From the NCBI RefSeq assembly GCF_000024565.1, contig NC_013515.1, forward strand, positions 722,497-786,496: a stretch of 64,000 nt of DNA. Direction: 5' to 3'. Below are positions 1 through 11,320 of this stretch, in pieces (within the stretch, counting starts at the first letter, position 1; each line of letters begins with the position of its first letter). Position numbers and translations under genes: made by a program. The DNA comes from Streptobacillus moniliformis DSM 12112 (lineage in GTDB: Bacteria > Fusobacteriota > Fusobacteriia > Fusobacteriales > Leptotrichiaceae). The notes under the pieces were generated by a model. That model worked only from the letters and a program-made list of their open reading frames with translations, ran no database searches and was not told the DNA's origin.

Positions 1-393
1 TATGAGGCATCTACGGAAGTACAAAAGAAGATTGTTAATGCTGCATACATTACGCCATCTCCGGGTGCAGGCTGGTGTGCCATGTGGGTATCACAGGTCT
101 ATCAAAATACAGGACTTGGATATATAGGTGGGAATGCCTGTGATATGTACCGAAACTATACCTTTACATCAGACAGGTCAAAGCTAAAAGTGGGAATGCT
201 TGTGGCAGTTGAAAGCAGCAGTAGCGGAAGCAGTGCAGGGCTTACCTATGGTCATGTAGGTATTTACATTGGAGATGGAAAAGTGATTGATAACATCGGT
301 CGAATAAGAGTAACTACCTTAGATGATTGGATAGCAACATTTTGTAAGCACCATCCCGTAGGATTCGGTTTTCCGCCAAATGTAAAGAAATAG
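1..393 (+). CDS. CHAP/NlpC-like peptidoglycan hydrolase of the ICE, C-terminal part (CD1108-like)
   Basis: The reading frame is open from base 1, so the gene starts before the window. The visible 130 residues form the catalytic end of a cysteine-histidine wall hydrolase. The motif GWCAMWVSQ gives the nucleophilic Cys and YGHVGIYIGDG gives the His. In Tn1549/CTn-like elements such a protein accompanies the VirB-like channel and locally opens the cell wall during conjugation. A DUF4315-like gene follows after 11 bases. The ATG at 82 lies inside the catalytic motif and cannot be the true start. Family assignment is good; the exact subfamily cannot be set from a fragment. Confidence 0.75.
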   Translation, partial: YEASTEVQKKIVNAAYITPSPGAGWCAMWVSQVYQNTGLGYIGGNACDMYRNYTFTSDRSKLKVGMLVAVESSSSGSSAGLTYGHVGIYIGDGKVIDNIGRIRVTTLDDWIATFCKHHPVGFGFPPNVKK

Positions 394-404
394 GAGGTAA
401 CAAT

Positions 405-644
405 TTGAAAAAGGAACTGATAGCAGTAAAAAACAAAATAGAGAAGTCAAATGATAAAAAGGCTCTGATTGATGAAGAATTGGAGCCTTTATTCATTCGT
501 GAAGAAGAGCTTGAAAATGAAGAAATCATTGCCATTTGCAGAAAGAATAACATCACAATCAGCGATTTGATGGCAAAGGTAAACAGACAAAAAGCAGAAA
601 TGAAAAAGGAGAAAACAAATGAAAACCAGTTTGAAAAAGAATAA
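405..644 (+). CDS. Small DUF4315-like ICE protein
   Basis: This is a 79-residue, highly charged, mostly helical protein with a TTG start at 405. The start is supported by a good ribosome binding site (taggaggt, 391-398). It overlaps the next gene by 26 bases. Small acidic/basic helical proteins of this size sit between the CHAP hydrolase and the DUF4366 protein in Tn1549/CTn-like elements and are annotated DUF4315. No catalytic motif is visible and the function is unknown. A role in the conjugation apparatus is inferred from position only. Confidence 0.6.
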   Translation: MKKELIAVKNKIEKSNDKKALIDEELEPLFIREEELENEEIIAICRKNNITISDLMAKVNRQKAEMKKEKTNENQFEKE

Positions 645-2175
645 TAAGTTTTGGACGGTAGCACTTGCGGTAATTGTAAGTATTAGTTGTATTTTAGGTC
701 TTTGGACGGTTGTTTATGCACAGGAGCAAAAATCTGAAGCTCCAACAAAAAAAGAAGCTGTTCAAACGGAAGTTGAAGTAAATGTAAGGTATATCTTTGA
801 AGATGAAAAGGTCTTTAAGGAAGAAAAGATAAAGGCTGAGAAAGGACAACTTATTGATAGCGGAGATCTTACAATGCTCCCAGATGATATGAAATTCATT
901 GATGAATTTCTGTTTTATGAGGTAAAGGGAGATGGAAAAGATGAGATTATCCGTAAGGTAGCAAAGGCTGAACTTAAGGATGAAGAAACTAAGACGGAAG
1001 AAAAAAAGCCACAGCAGGACAAAAGCACTCAGACGGGAGACAAAAAGACGAAAGATAAGTCAACGCAGACAGAGCTTTCCAAAGAGGATATTTCCAAGAT
1101 GGAAAAGCAGGCAAAAGAACTTAAAGGGGAGCTTGATAAGCTAAATGGTGAGATTAAGGATAAAGATAAGTTAAACGATAAGCAGAAGGAAAAAATCAAA
1201 GCTCTTGAAGATAAAATTGATAGCCTGAAAGAAAAAATGAAGAAAGATAAGGGAAATAAGGACTTATCAGAAGATATGAAAAAGGAAATAGATAAGCTGA
1301 CGGAAAAGGTGAAAGAGCTTGAGAAAAAGGCAACTGAAACAAATAAAGCTCCTGTAACATCACAATCAGTTACACCGATTAGTCCTATTTCCGGAATTAA
1401 GACAAGTTCAGGTATTTTTCCTCAAACACCACAGACTTCTGTAAGTAGTACTGGTAAAGGCTCATCGGATTCGGTAAGCTCAGGTAATACTACAAAGGAT
1501 ACCGGTAAAGGCAAAACGGAAGTAAAGGAGAAAGAAAAGGAAGTTCGCTATCCCAATAAGTTAACGGCAAAAGCTCCTGCGAATAACAGTCAGGATTCAT
1601 CAATGGGGTCTGCAAGTAAGAGCGTAAACACCAACAAGGGAGTAGCTTCATCTCCGTCAAAGGCGAGAGCATACGTTACGGAGAATAAAGATAATGCAAA
1701 TAAGGAGTATCCGGTTCATCATGGAGATAGCAGCGATAACAAAGAAACGGATCAGTATTCGGCAGATGCAAGGCAGTTTATTACCTTTCAAACGAAAAAC
1801 GGTAAGACTTTTCATCTTATCATCAACCACGATGAAGATAGTGAGAATGTAATGCTTCTCACGGAAGTATCTGAAGATGATTTGCTTAACATGGTGGAGA
1901 AAAAAGAAGCACCAAAGCAGGAAGTAGTAAAAGAAGAACCTGTTAAGGAAGAAATAAAGCCTGAGAAGAAGGACGAAAAGAGTAATTTAGGAACCTATAT
2001 TATTTTACTTCTTGTAGTAGGTGGTGCATTAGGAGCAGGCTATTATTTTAAGGTTGTGAAAAAGAAAGAAGATAAAGAACTTGAAGCCTTAGAGGAAGAA
2101 GATGATGATTTCTTTTCTGAATCTGAAAGCGAGGAAGAAATAAATGATGCAGATGAAGTAGAAGATGAAGAATAA
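619..2175 (+). CDS. DUF4366/CD1107-like membrane-anchored mobile element protein
   Basis: This 518-residue protein has an N-terminal signal sequence (residues about 8-34, ending VVYA). A long lysine/glutamate-rich coiled coil (about 115-240) and a Ser/Thr/Pro-rich linker follow. A conserved domain lies at about 370-425. A C-terminal membrane helix (around YIILLLVVGGALGAGYYF) precedes an acidic cytoplasmic tail. This architecture matches the DUF4366 (CD1107) proteins of Tn1549/CTn-like elements, which are thought to belong to the cell-envelope part of the conjugation machine. It begins inside the preceding small gene, so the two are probably translationally coupled. It appears intact, unlike several neighbours. 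The function is not established for the family. Confidence 0.7.
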   Translation: MKTSLKKNNKFWTVALAVIVSISCILGLWTVVYAQEQKSEAPTKKEAVQTEVEVNVRYIFEDEKVFKEEKIKAEKGQLIDSGDLTMLPDDMKFIDEFLFYEVKGDGKDEIIRKVAKAELKDEETKTEEKKPQQDKSTQTGDKKTKDKSTQTELSKEDISKMEKQAKELKGELDKLNGEIKDKDKLNDKQKEKIKALEDKIDSLKEKMKKDKGNKDLSEDMKKEIDKLTEKVKELEKKATETNKAPVTSQSVTPISPISGIKTSSGIFPQTPQTSVSSTGKGSSDSVSSGNTTKDTGKGKTEVKEKEKEVRYPNKLTAKAPANNSQDSSMGSASKSVNTNKGVASSPSKARAYVTENKDNANKEYPVHHGDSSDNKETDQYSADARQFITFQTKNGKTFHLIINHDEDSENVMLLTEVSEDDLLNMVEKKEAPKQEVVKEEPVKEEIKPEKKDEKSNLGTYIILLLVVGGALGAGYYFKVVKKKEDKELEALEEEDDDFFSESESEEEINDADEVEDEE

Positions 2176-2177
2176 AC

Positions 2178-2245
2178 GCACCTAAAAACATATTATTTTG
2201 GGTGCAAAGTTAGGGCGGGAGAGTAACATCTTTCGCCCTATTTTG
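2178..2245 (+). terminator. Two hairpins between the DUF4366 gene and topB, terminator-like
   Basis: A first stem pairs gcacc (2178-2182) with ggtgc (2201-2205). A second pairs tagggcg (2211-2217) with cgcccta (2234-2240) and is followed by a short T-rich stretch. This could be a weak terminator or an RNA processing site upstream of topB. Confidence 0.4.
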
Positions 2246-2269
2246 ATTTATAACAGGAGGAAAACACAG

Positions 2270-3976
2270 ATGAAGTTAGTTATTGCAGAAAAACCGAGTG
2301 TTGCAATCTCCATTGCAAAGGTTATTGGAGCAAATAAAAAGAAAGACGGATATTATGAAGGAAACGGATATAGGGTGAGCTGGTGCGTTGGACACCTAAT
2401 TCAAATGGCAAATCCGGATGCTTATGATGAAAAGTACGCCAAGTGGAATATTGCTGATTTACCGATTATTCCGAGCGACTACAAGTATGAAGTAGCAAAG
2501 GCAACCAAGAAGCAGTTTAACATCCTTAAAAAGCTGATGAATGATAAGGAGGTTGATATGGTTATCAATGCCTGCGATGCAGGGCGTGAGGGAGAAAGTA
2601 TTTTTAGACTTGTATATAATCAAGTGAATTGTAAAAAGAAGATGAAACGCCTTTGGATTTCTTCAATGGAAGATAGTGCCATTAAAGAGGGTTTTGATCA
2701 TCTAAAAGACGGAAAGGACTATGATAATCTCTTTGAATCGGCACAGGCAAGAGCTATTGCGGATTGGTTAGTCGGAATGAATATTAGTAGGCTCTACTCT
2801 TGTCTGTATCAGCAAAATTACAGTGTTGGCAGAGTGCAGACACCTACCCTTGCCATGATTGTAAAAAGAGATGATGAGATAGCAAATTATCAGAAAGAAA
2901 AATATTACACAGTAGAGCTTTCTATGAATGGATTTACACTATCCACAGACAGAATTGATGATGAAGTTGCTGCTGAACAGCTTATAAGTTTAGTAGGCGA
3001 TAAGATTGCAATTACTGATGTTATTCAAAAAGAAAAAATTACAAAGCCTGATTTACCTTTTGACCTAACTATGCTGCAAAGAGAGTGCAATAAGTTCTTT
3101 GGGTATTCAGCAAAGCAAACACTTGACTATGCTCAAAGCCTTTATGAAAAGAAACTAATTACTTATCCAAGAACAGACAGTAGATGCTTAACCGAAGATA
3201 TGATTACGAGCACAGTGAACAATATTTTAGGTAAAAATGACTTTGACACAGAGCGTATCAAGGTAGTATTTAACTCAAAAAAGGTTACGGATCACCATGC
3301 AATTATTCCGACAATCAGTTCATTAAAGGAAGATGTTTCTGAATTACCTTTAAGTGAAGCAAAAGTTTACTTCCTTATATCTGATAAATTCCATGCAAGT
3401 GTAGGCTATCCACTCATTGAAAACACAACAAAGATAGTAGCTTTATTTGACGGTTTTGAATTTACAAGTTCAGGTAAGGTAATTAAGGATGAAGGCTTTA
3501 GCAAATACCTTAAAGAATACAAATCAAAAAAGAGTGAAGATGCTGTATTGCCCGATGTAAGTGTTGGTGATGTTTTGAGCGTTGAAAATAAATAGATAAA
3601 AGAAAAATTCACCCAACCTCCGAAACACTTTACTGAAGATACGCTTCTAAAGTCTATGGAGATTGCAGGAAATGATGCCTTAGAAAAGGGTGTAGAGGTG
3701 GAAAGAAAAGGTCTTGGCACTCCTGCAACAAGGGCAGGAATTATTGAAAATTTAATCTTTAAGGGATTTGTCGAAAGAGATAAGAAGAATCTAATTGCAA
3801 CGCATAAAGGAATCAGCCTTGTAACGATTGTAGCGGATAGCTTTAAGTCGGCAGAAACGACAGCGAAGTGGGAAATGGAATTATCGGATATTGCTCAGGG
3901 AAAATCCTCTAAGAAAGAATTTTTAGATGCGATTGAAAATGAGATAAAAGAAGCGGTTTTGACATATCGTAAGTAA
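2270..3976 (+). pseudogene. topB: DNA topoisomerase III (type IA) interrupted by an amber codon
   Basis: The start is ATG 2270, set by the binding site aggagg (2255-2260). The N-terminal Toprim domain is clear, with the acidic motif DAGREGE near residue 103. The active-site Tyr sits in LITYPRTDS near residue 299. A TAG at 3593-3595 ends the frame after VENK. The same frame continues unbroken beyond it as IKEKFTQPPKHFTE and on to 3976, giving a normal-length enzyme of about 568 residues. The lesion could be a single CAG-to-TAG change. Type IA topoisomerases of this family process DNA during transfer of ICEs. A protein truncated at 441 residues keeps the catalytic Tyr but loses the C-terminal part of the core. 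Confidence 0.85.
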
Positions 3977-4010
3977 GACAACACTAATTTCAGCGTGGAA
4001 AAAATGCTCT

Positions 4011-4024
4011 AAAAATGCTATAAT
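4011..4024 (+). promoter_or_regulatory. Extended -10 promoter of the KilA-N gene
   Basis: TATAAT at 4019-4024 is preceded by TGC, an extended -10 element. The start codon lies 37 bases downstream. The -35 region is poor. The surrounding pattern (gtggaa, then atgctataat) closely resembles the promoter ahead of the defence operon at 16782. Confidence 0.5.
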
Positions 4025-4060
4025 GCAAAGTAATCAATTTAATGATTGAGAGGTGATTAT

Positions 4061-4864
4061 ATGTCTAAAATAAATGTTGAAGGTTCAGAGATCAGCATTA
4101 TTGCCATAGACAATAGAGATTATATTTCTTTAACGGATATGGTTAGAAATATTGAGAACGGTTCTGCTTTGATTGAAAAGTGGCTCAGAAACAAGAATAC
4201 AATAGAGTTTTTAGGTATTTGGGAAGAAATGTATAACACGAATTTTAATTCCCCCGAATTCGAGGGAATTAAAAATGAAGCAGGATTTAACCGTTTTATA
4301 TTATCGGTCAAGCAATGGGTGGAAAAAACTAATTCTATCGGTATCGTTGCGAGAGCAGGAAGATATGGTGGAACTTATGCTCATAAAGATATAGCGTTTG
4401 AGTTTGCTTCTTGGGTATCGCCATACTTTAAATTATATTTAATCAAGGAATTTGAACGCCTAAAGGAAGAAGAACAAAAGAAGTTAGGATGGGATATTAA
4501 GAGAAATTTGGCAAAAATCAATTATAGAATTCACACAGATGCCATTAAAAATAAACTTGTACCGGATAAACTTTCAAAAGAAAAAATCAATTTTATTTAT
4601 GCAAGTGAAGCGGATATTCTTAATGTTTCTCTATTTGGAATAACAGCTAAGGAGTGGCGTGATGAAAATCCGGATTTAAAAGGCAATATTAGAGATTATG
4701 CGGATATATCACAGCTTGTCTGCCTTTCTAATCTTGAGAATCTTAATGCGGTATTTATAAATGAAGGCATGAGCCAATCTGAAAGATTGGAAAAATTAAA
4801 TGCAATAGCTATTGAACAAATGAAGATACTATCTGAAAGTGAATCAATTAAAAAATTGAAATAG
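4061..4864 (+). CDS. KilA-N domain protein
   Basis: The start is ATG 4061 after gagaggtg (4048-4055); a TTG at 4046 overlaps that site and is less likely. The protein has about 267 residues. The N-terminal 120 residues match the KilA-N DNA-binding fold of phage and element proteins: YISLTDMVR, then a Trp-rich middle, then GRYGGTYAHKDIAFEFASWVSP. The C-terminal half is helical with no motif I can name. It has its own promoter and a strong terminator, so it is an independent insertion between topB and the giant helicase gene. Many KilA-N proteins are phage-derived regulators or defence-related; the role here is unknown. Confidence 0.75.
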   Translation: MSKINVEGSEISIIAIDNRDYISLTDMVRNIENGSALIEKWLRNKNTIEFLGIWEEMYNTNFNSPEFEGIKNEAGFNRFILSVKQWVEKTNSIGIVARAGRYGGTYAHKDIAFEFASWVSPYFKLYLIKEFERLKEEEQKKLGWDIKRNLAKINYRIHTDAIKNKLVPDKLSKEKINFIYASEADILNVSLFGITAKEWRDENPDLKGNIRDYADISQLVCLSNLENLNAVFINEGMSQSERLEKLNAIAIEQMKILSESESIKKLK

Positions 4865-4888
4865 AGTAATAATATTTGGTATATAGCG

Positions 4889-4925
4889 AAGGTGATTAGA
4901 GTAAAATCTAACCGCCTTTTTTGTT
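4889..4925 (+). terminator. Rho-independent terminator after the KilA-N gene
   Basis: ggtgattaga (4891-4900) pairs with tctaaccgcc (4907-4916), including G-U pairs, and is followed by a T-run. Confidence 0.7.
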
Positions 4926-4946
4926 TGAAAAAAGAAGGAGGTAAAA

Positions 4947-6260
4947 ATGCGAATAAATGATTTTCATAACATTTTGGAGCTAATAAAACAAGATGTTTTG
5001 TATAATGAAGCAGAATATCTGAAGCTCCTAAAAGTTGTCGGAAACAATCAAAGGTATGATTTTAGAAGTCAATTAAGTATATATGATAAAAATCCTGAAG
5101 CGACAGCCTGTGCCAAGTTCGACTACTGGAGGGAACGCTTTAACCGAACGGTTATGCGAGGGCAGAAAGGTAGCCCTATTTTAGAGGACTATGGCACATA
5201 CAAGAAAGTGGACTACATATTTGATATAAGCCAGACAGTTTCAAAAAACAGGGATGTCAACGAGGTCAATCTTTGGAGATTTGATAAAGAAGCGCATCAA
5301 GATGTCTTAAAGGAAATGATAAAAAGCGAGGGCTATGAGGAAAGTGAAAGCACACTTGAAAACATCTTTTCTTTAAGCAGACTATACGGTGATGAAAAAA
5401 TAGATACCTTAATGAATGAACTTAGAGTAGCGGATGAGGATAGAATATCATTTACCAAGTTTGTAAGGGACTCGGTAAGCTATGCGGTAGCTTCAAGATT
5501 TAAGTTAGATTATCCGATGGATTATGAGCTTTTAAGAGAAAATTTTCAAAGATTTGACAGCATATCCTTAATGAGCCTTGGTGAAAGTGTATCGGATATT
5601 ATCGGAAAGATTATTGATGAAACCATTCAAAAAAGCAAAGAGCTTGAGCTTCAAAAAGAAGTTTTAATAGGAAAAGAAGCGGGATATAATAAAATTAAAG
5701 AAGAATTAGAGGAGGTAGAAGAAAATGTACTTCGACGAGATGATCAGGAAAGAAATGAAAACGAGCGAGTTCTCCGAAATGGAGAGTACGGACGAGATAA
5801 TAGAAAAAATCAGGGAGAATACGCTAAACAGCTTGGAGGAACAGAGGGACTTTATAAGGAAGTATCCGAATCCGACCTACGCAGTGATGAGGCTGAATTA
5901 CCTTTCACAGAGCGAGGAGCAGAGCCACTTCGAGATGCTTTTGGATCTATACAAGGAGAAGAAGCTGACAGGATACCTGATGGATATTCAGAAACAGGCA
6001 GTAGAGTTTATGAGAGCAGAGAAGCCGAAATTGATGGCAGCTTGGAAGATAGAGGACGAGAACAATCCGCAGTATGGGGCGATGATTTCAGCTCTCAAAG
6101 AAATGACCATCAAGGAAGTAGTGGAGATTTAAAAGACAATACGGATAAAGAGATTAGAGAAGCTGAAAAGGCTTCTTTTTCTTTACCCGAAAATTCTTAT
6201 GGACAGATAAGCCTTACTATTCCGCTAACTGAGAAGGATATAGATACCGTCCTTATTGAA
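4947..6260 (+). pseudogene. Giant ICE gene, N-terminal fragment (ArdC-like domain and linker)
   Basis: The start is ATG 4947 after agaaggaggt. Residues 1-100 resemble the N-terminal domain of ArdC-type antirestriction and polyvalent ICE proteins (for example YDKNPEATACAKFDYWRERFNRTVMRG). A helical region and a long charged, Gly/Glu-rich linker follow at about 255-400. Frame is lost near 6255-6260, where IPLTEKDIDTVLI should run into the [15 protein letters not shown] text of another frame. After the shift the old frame ends at 6422 with meaningless residues. Confidence 0.75.
5725..6132 (+). CDS. TnpV-like protein nested out of frame inside the giant ICE gene
   Basis: This 135-residue ORF starts at ATG 5725, eight bases after a strong site (gaggaggt, 5710-5717). 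It lies entirely within the linker region of the giant gene in another frame. Its sequence is protein-like: an acidic helical N-terminus, then RLNYLSQSEEQSHFEMLLD, a GYLMDIQKQAVEFM helix and a C-terminal helix. This resembles the small TnpV-type proteins common in clostridial transposons. The linker in the other frame is low-complexity, as expected where two frames share one DNA. It is intact although the host gene is broken. Function is unknown. Confidence 0.55.
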   Translation: MYFDEMIRKEMKTSEFSEMESTDEIIEKIRENTLNSLEEQRDFIRKYPNPTYAVMRLNYLSQSEEQSHFEMLLDLYKEKKLTGYLMDIQKQAVEFMRAEKPKLMAAWKIEDENNPQYGAMISALKEMTIKEVVEI

Positions 6261-9200
6261 ATCACGATGGCAGTAGGCTTCCTGTTATCGCAGAGTTTTC
6301 TAAAGGAAAAAGTAATGAAGAATTGGGAGAATACCTCAAAGATACCTTTAAAGGTGGAAACGGATTTTACATTGATGAAAGAGAAGTATCTTCCTGGTAT
6401 TCGGATAAAGGTATTCATTTAGCTTATGGAACATCGGCAAGAGAGGATAATACGCAAATTTTAAGTTGGAGTGATGCAGCAAGTAGGATAAATGAACTTC
6501 TTAACAGTGGTGAGTTTGCTACAAATGTAGAACTTTTAGAGGCACAGGACTATGAAAGGGATAGAATTTCAGAATCCTTATGGTATCTAACGCACGATTT
6601 AAGCGAAGAAGGTCAAGGACAGGGATATTTTAAAATCTTAAAAATAAGCGGAGGAGGCTTTCCGGAAGAAACGAAAAGACTATCTGAGGCATTAAAAAAT
6701 CCTGAATATCTAAAGGAAACAATCAAAGAATACAGCAGGTTTTTAGCAGGATATAAAGAAAATAGAGATGTACTAAGATTTCACTATCACAAGGTAGATA
6801 GCCTTTATCAGAGATTACAGGAACTTGAGCTGCCACGAAAGGAATATAGTACCAATCTGACAGAGCATCCTAAAGTAAAATCCTTTATTACAGAAGATGA
6901 AGTCAAAGCTACTATTTCAAGAGGAAGCAGAATAGATAAGGGAAAAGAGCGAATCACAAAATTTTTCAAAGAAAACCATACGCTTCAAGAAAAAGCTAAC
7001 TTCTTAAAAGATGAGTATGGCATCGGGGGAAGCTCTCATGCTGTTTCAGGGGCAATGGGAAGCGATGAATGGCACGATGCGAAGGGACTTAAATTACAGA
7101 AGAATAATTGTAATGATGTGTTTCTTACTTGGTCAAGTGTAACAAAGCATATCGATGAGCTGTTTTCTAAAAATCTCTATATTGAAGAAACAAAAATAGG
7201 AAGTAAGGCAGAGATAGAAGGACCGCAATATTATTCCAAAGACAATCCTGAAAACTTAATGACGGATGAAATGCTTGAAAGAGTGCCTGAGCTTTATGCA
7301 CAGGAAGATGTATCTTTAGCAGATAAGCAAGTTCATGCTGCATATATCATTCCGTTTAGAAGCAATTGGACTTGGTATATGACAGAATACGATAGGGAAA
7401 GTGGAGATGCCTTTGGACTTGTACTTGGTATTGAACCTGAATGGGGATATTTCAATCTTGAAGAATTGAAAGAATTAAATGCCCAAAGGCTTATTTTAGA
7501 AGATTTTCCAAAGACCTTTAGAGAACTTAAAGATACGGAACTTATTAAGCAGATGGATGAGCAGGAGCTTCAGTCAGTCTTTAACGGAGAACTTAGTTTT
7601 GAAGAAGAAACAGAGCTTGAAGTACCTGAAGAAGTAGAAGAAAGAATAGCTGCAACACCTGTTCAGGGAACACTATTTGATTACCTCAAAGAAAGAGAAG
7701 AAGTAGAGCTTAATGAAAAAGAGGAAAGCCTTGCAGATGAATTTGCAGTTAAAACAGGCGATACCGTATATTTCAACCATGAAGAATACACTGTAAGGGA
7801 GATTTCTAAAAACCAAATCACAAGAAGAAATGATTTATGGATTGATCCGGCAAGAAGTGGAAATCATCAAATCCCCATTGTAGCCTTTGAAGATAATGAG
7901 GACTTATTAAAGCAGGTAAGTCTTGAAAGACCTAACTTTATTGTTGGAGATGAAGTTAAATATAAGGATAAAAACTATACCATCACACGCTTTGATGATA
8001 TGGGAAATAACCTAAAGACAATAACAGTCAAGGACAATACCGAATATCTTGGCGGTATGATAACAGGCTCCGATGTAATTCCTTATCGTTTTGAAAGCGA
8101 CCTTGATAAGCTATTTGAAAATCTAAACTATACGAAACTTGAAAAAACTATTGAGGAAGTAGAAATAAAGAAAACGGAAGCACATAACTTTAAAATTACA
8201 GAAGAAACCTTACCCGAAAAGCTATCTCCAAGCGAAAGGTTAAATAATAACCTTGAGGAAATTTCTATGCTTAATCGTGTAGAGAGTGGAGAAAGGGAAC
8301 TTGACAGTTCAGCTCAGGAAGTTTTAGCGAAGTATGTAGGCTGGGGTGGACTATCTGAAGTCTTTGATGAAAGCAGAGAAGGTCAGTGGAAAGAGGCAAG
8401 GAGCTTCTTAAAAGAAAACTTATCACAATCTGAATATGAAGCTGCTAAGGAATCGACCTTAACGGCTTTTTATACGCCTAAAACAGTCATTGACAGTATT
8501 TATTCTACCCTGTCAGGTACGGGATTTAAGAGTGGAAATATCCTTGAGCCAAGTATGGGCATTGGAAACTTTATCGGAAATCTTCCTGATGAAATGAACA
8601 AGTCAAAGTTTTATGGTGTTGAGCTTGACTCTGTAAGTGGTCGCATAGGAAAACTTCTATACCCTGAAAGTGATATACAGATTAAGGGGCTGGAAGAAAC
8701 TTCCTTTTCCAATAACTTCTTTGATGCGGTTATCGGTAATGTTCCATTTGGAGAATATAAGGTAAATGACAGGGAGTATAACAAAAATAACTTCCTTATC
8801 CATGATTATTTCTTTGCCAAGTCCATTGATAAAGTCAGAAACGGCGGCATTATCGCCTTTATCACATCAAGTGGAACAATGGATAAAAAGGACGAAAGTG
8901 TAAGACGCTATCTTACAGCAAGAGCAGAGTTTTTAGGGGCAATCAGACTTCCAAATGATACCTTTAAGGGAGTTGCCGGAACGGAAGTAACATCGGACAT
9001 TATTTTCCTAAAGAAAAGAGATAGTATCAGAGAAAGGGATGAGGACTGGATACACCTTGCTGAAGATGAAAATGGTCTTACCTATAACAAATATTTTGTA
9101 GATCATCCTGAACAGGTACTCGGCACAATGCGTGAAGTTTCAGGAAGATTTGGAAACACACTTGCGTGCCTGCCGAAAGAAAATGCCGACTTAAAAGAGC

Positions 9201-11320
9201 TTCTGACAAAAGCAAGTGAAGAAATATCCAAAGGATCAACTTATGAAGAAATAGAGCTTTTAGATGATAAAATCACTTCAATTCCTGCAACGGATGATGT
9301 CAAGAACTTTTCCTATACCGTTATTGATGGTGAAGTCTATTACAGAGAAAACTCACTTTTCGTAAAGAAAGAAGTAACGGAGAAAAATAAGGAAAAGATT
9401 AAGGACTATCTTGAACTGAATACTGCCCTTAAAGATGTTATCTATAAGCAGAAAGAGGATTTTTCTGATGATGAGGTAAAGAAAGCTCAAGAAAAGCTCA
9501 ATGAAGTCTATGACAACTTTTCAAAGAAGCATGGCTTTATAAATAATTTAAGCAATACCAGAGCCTTAAAAGAGGATAGCAATTTCCCACTTGTTTCCTC
9601 CATAGAAATCCTTGATGAAGAAGAAAATTTTAATGCAAAGGGCGATATTTTCAGTAAGAGAACCATCACAAAGGCAAAGATAATCGACCATGTAGATACT
9701 TCTCTTGAAGCTCTTGTGCTATCTATGTCTGAAAAAGGTTATGTGGACTTTGACTATATGGGAAGTCTTACAGGAAAAGACAGACCAACGTTGATAGAAG
9801 AATTAAGGGGAGAAATCTACTTAAATATTAGAGAAGAACAAAACTTTTATAGACCGTTATCCTTTAACCTCGAAGATGGGGATTTACCTTTTGCCTGTGC
9901 AAATGGCAGCAATTCATATAAATATGGTTATGTAACAAAAGACGAGTACCTATCAGGAAATATCAGAGATAAGATTGCGATTGTTGACAGTTATCTATCA
10001 AAAATTAGACAAACAGAAAGAGAACTACCTCATCTTGGATATGCGGAAGATGGCAAAGAAAAAGAACTGATAAGCTATGAGATGAACCGATTGGAATACC
10101 AAAAGGCAGAGCTTACCAAAGTTTTACCAAAGGAGCTTGAAGCAAGTGAGATAAATGTTCGTCTTGGAGCAACTTGGATACCGATAAAAGATATTGAAAA
10201 GTTTATCTTTGAAACACTGAAAACTCCGGGCTGGGCAAGATGGGATATTAAGGTTAAATTTTCAAATCTCACAAGCGAATGGAATATTGAGGGGAAAAGC
10301 AAGGACAGAGGAAATGACCTTGCTGAAATGACCTACGGCACCTCAAGGGTAAATGCCTATAAGCTGATTGAAGATGCCTTGAATCTTAAAGAAACAAAGG
10401 TATTTGATCAGATTGTAAATCCTGATGGCTCCAAAACTTCTGTGCTAAATAAAAAAGAAACGCTTCTTGCAGGGCAGAAACAGGAGCTTCTAAAGGAAGA
10501 ATTTAAGAACTGGATATTTAACGATCAGGAAAGAAGAAATAGGCTTGCAAAGCTATATAACGAGCGTTTTAATTCAATCCGTAACAGAGAATATGATGGA
10601 AGCAACCTGTCTTTTGAGGGAATGAATACGAAAATAGAGCTTAGACCTCATCAGAAAAATGCTATTGCAAGAAGTTTGTATGGAGGAAATACCCTGCTTG
10701 CCCATGTGGTGGGAAGCGGCAAGACTTTTGAAATGGTAGCTTTTGCAATGGAATCTAAAAGGCTTGGGATGTGTTCCAAGTCTTTATTTGTTGTACCGAA
10801 TCACTTAACAGGTCAAATTGGCAGAGAGTTTATGCAGTTATATCCGTCAGCTAACATTATGGTGGCAGATAAAAAAGACTTTGAGCCGAAAAACAGAAAA
10901 AGGTTCATAGGAAGAATTGCTACTGGTGAATATGATGCGGTTGTAATTGGGCATACGCAATTTGAAAAAATTCCGATGAGTAAGGAATATCAGGAAAAGC
11001 ATATTCAGGATCAGATTGATGAAATCATAAACTATGTTGAGGAATATAAGCATGATAGAAATCAGAATTTTACAGTTAAAGAGTTGCAAAAAACAAGAAA
11101 AAAATTAGAAGCAAGGCTTGAAAAACTAAATGATGATTTCAAAAAAGATGATGTCATTACCTTTGAAGAGCTTGGCGTGGATAAACTTATTGTCGATGAA
11201 GCTCACAACTACAAGAATCTTTATCTTTATACGAAGATGAGGAATGTAGCAGGCATTGGGCAGTCGGAAGCATTTAAGTCCTCCGATATGTTTATGAAGT
11301 GTAGATATATGGATGAAATA
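6260..11320 (+). pseudogene. Giant ICE gene, central fragment (DNA methylase and N-terminal helicase half)
   Basis: This is the longest surviving piece, in frame to 11320. It shows an adenine methylase-like domain with SAM-binding text [12 protein letters not shown] near 8540 and the NPPY-like motif GNVPFGEY near 8740. Then comes the first half of an SNF2-type helicase: Walker [11 protein letters not shown] near 10708 and DEAH box [11 protein letters not shown] near 11187. The methylase motif is NVPFG rather than NPPY, as is usual in this ICE family. The frame ends after KCRYMDEI with a one-base deletion. The remaining residues to 11374 are out of frame. Confidence 0.8.

Noticed and set aside
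314..664. 116-codon minus-strand ORF over the ICE start
   Set aside because: It is the complement of the well-supported plus-strand DUF4315- and DUF4366-like genes, with low-complexity Ser/Phe content.
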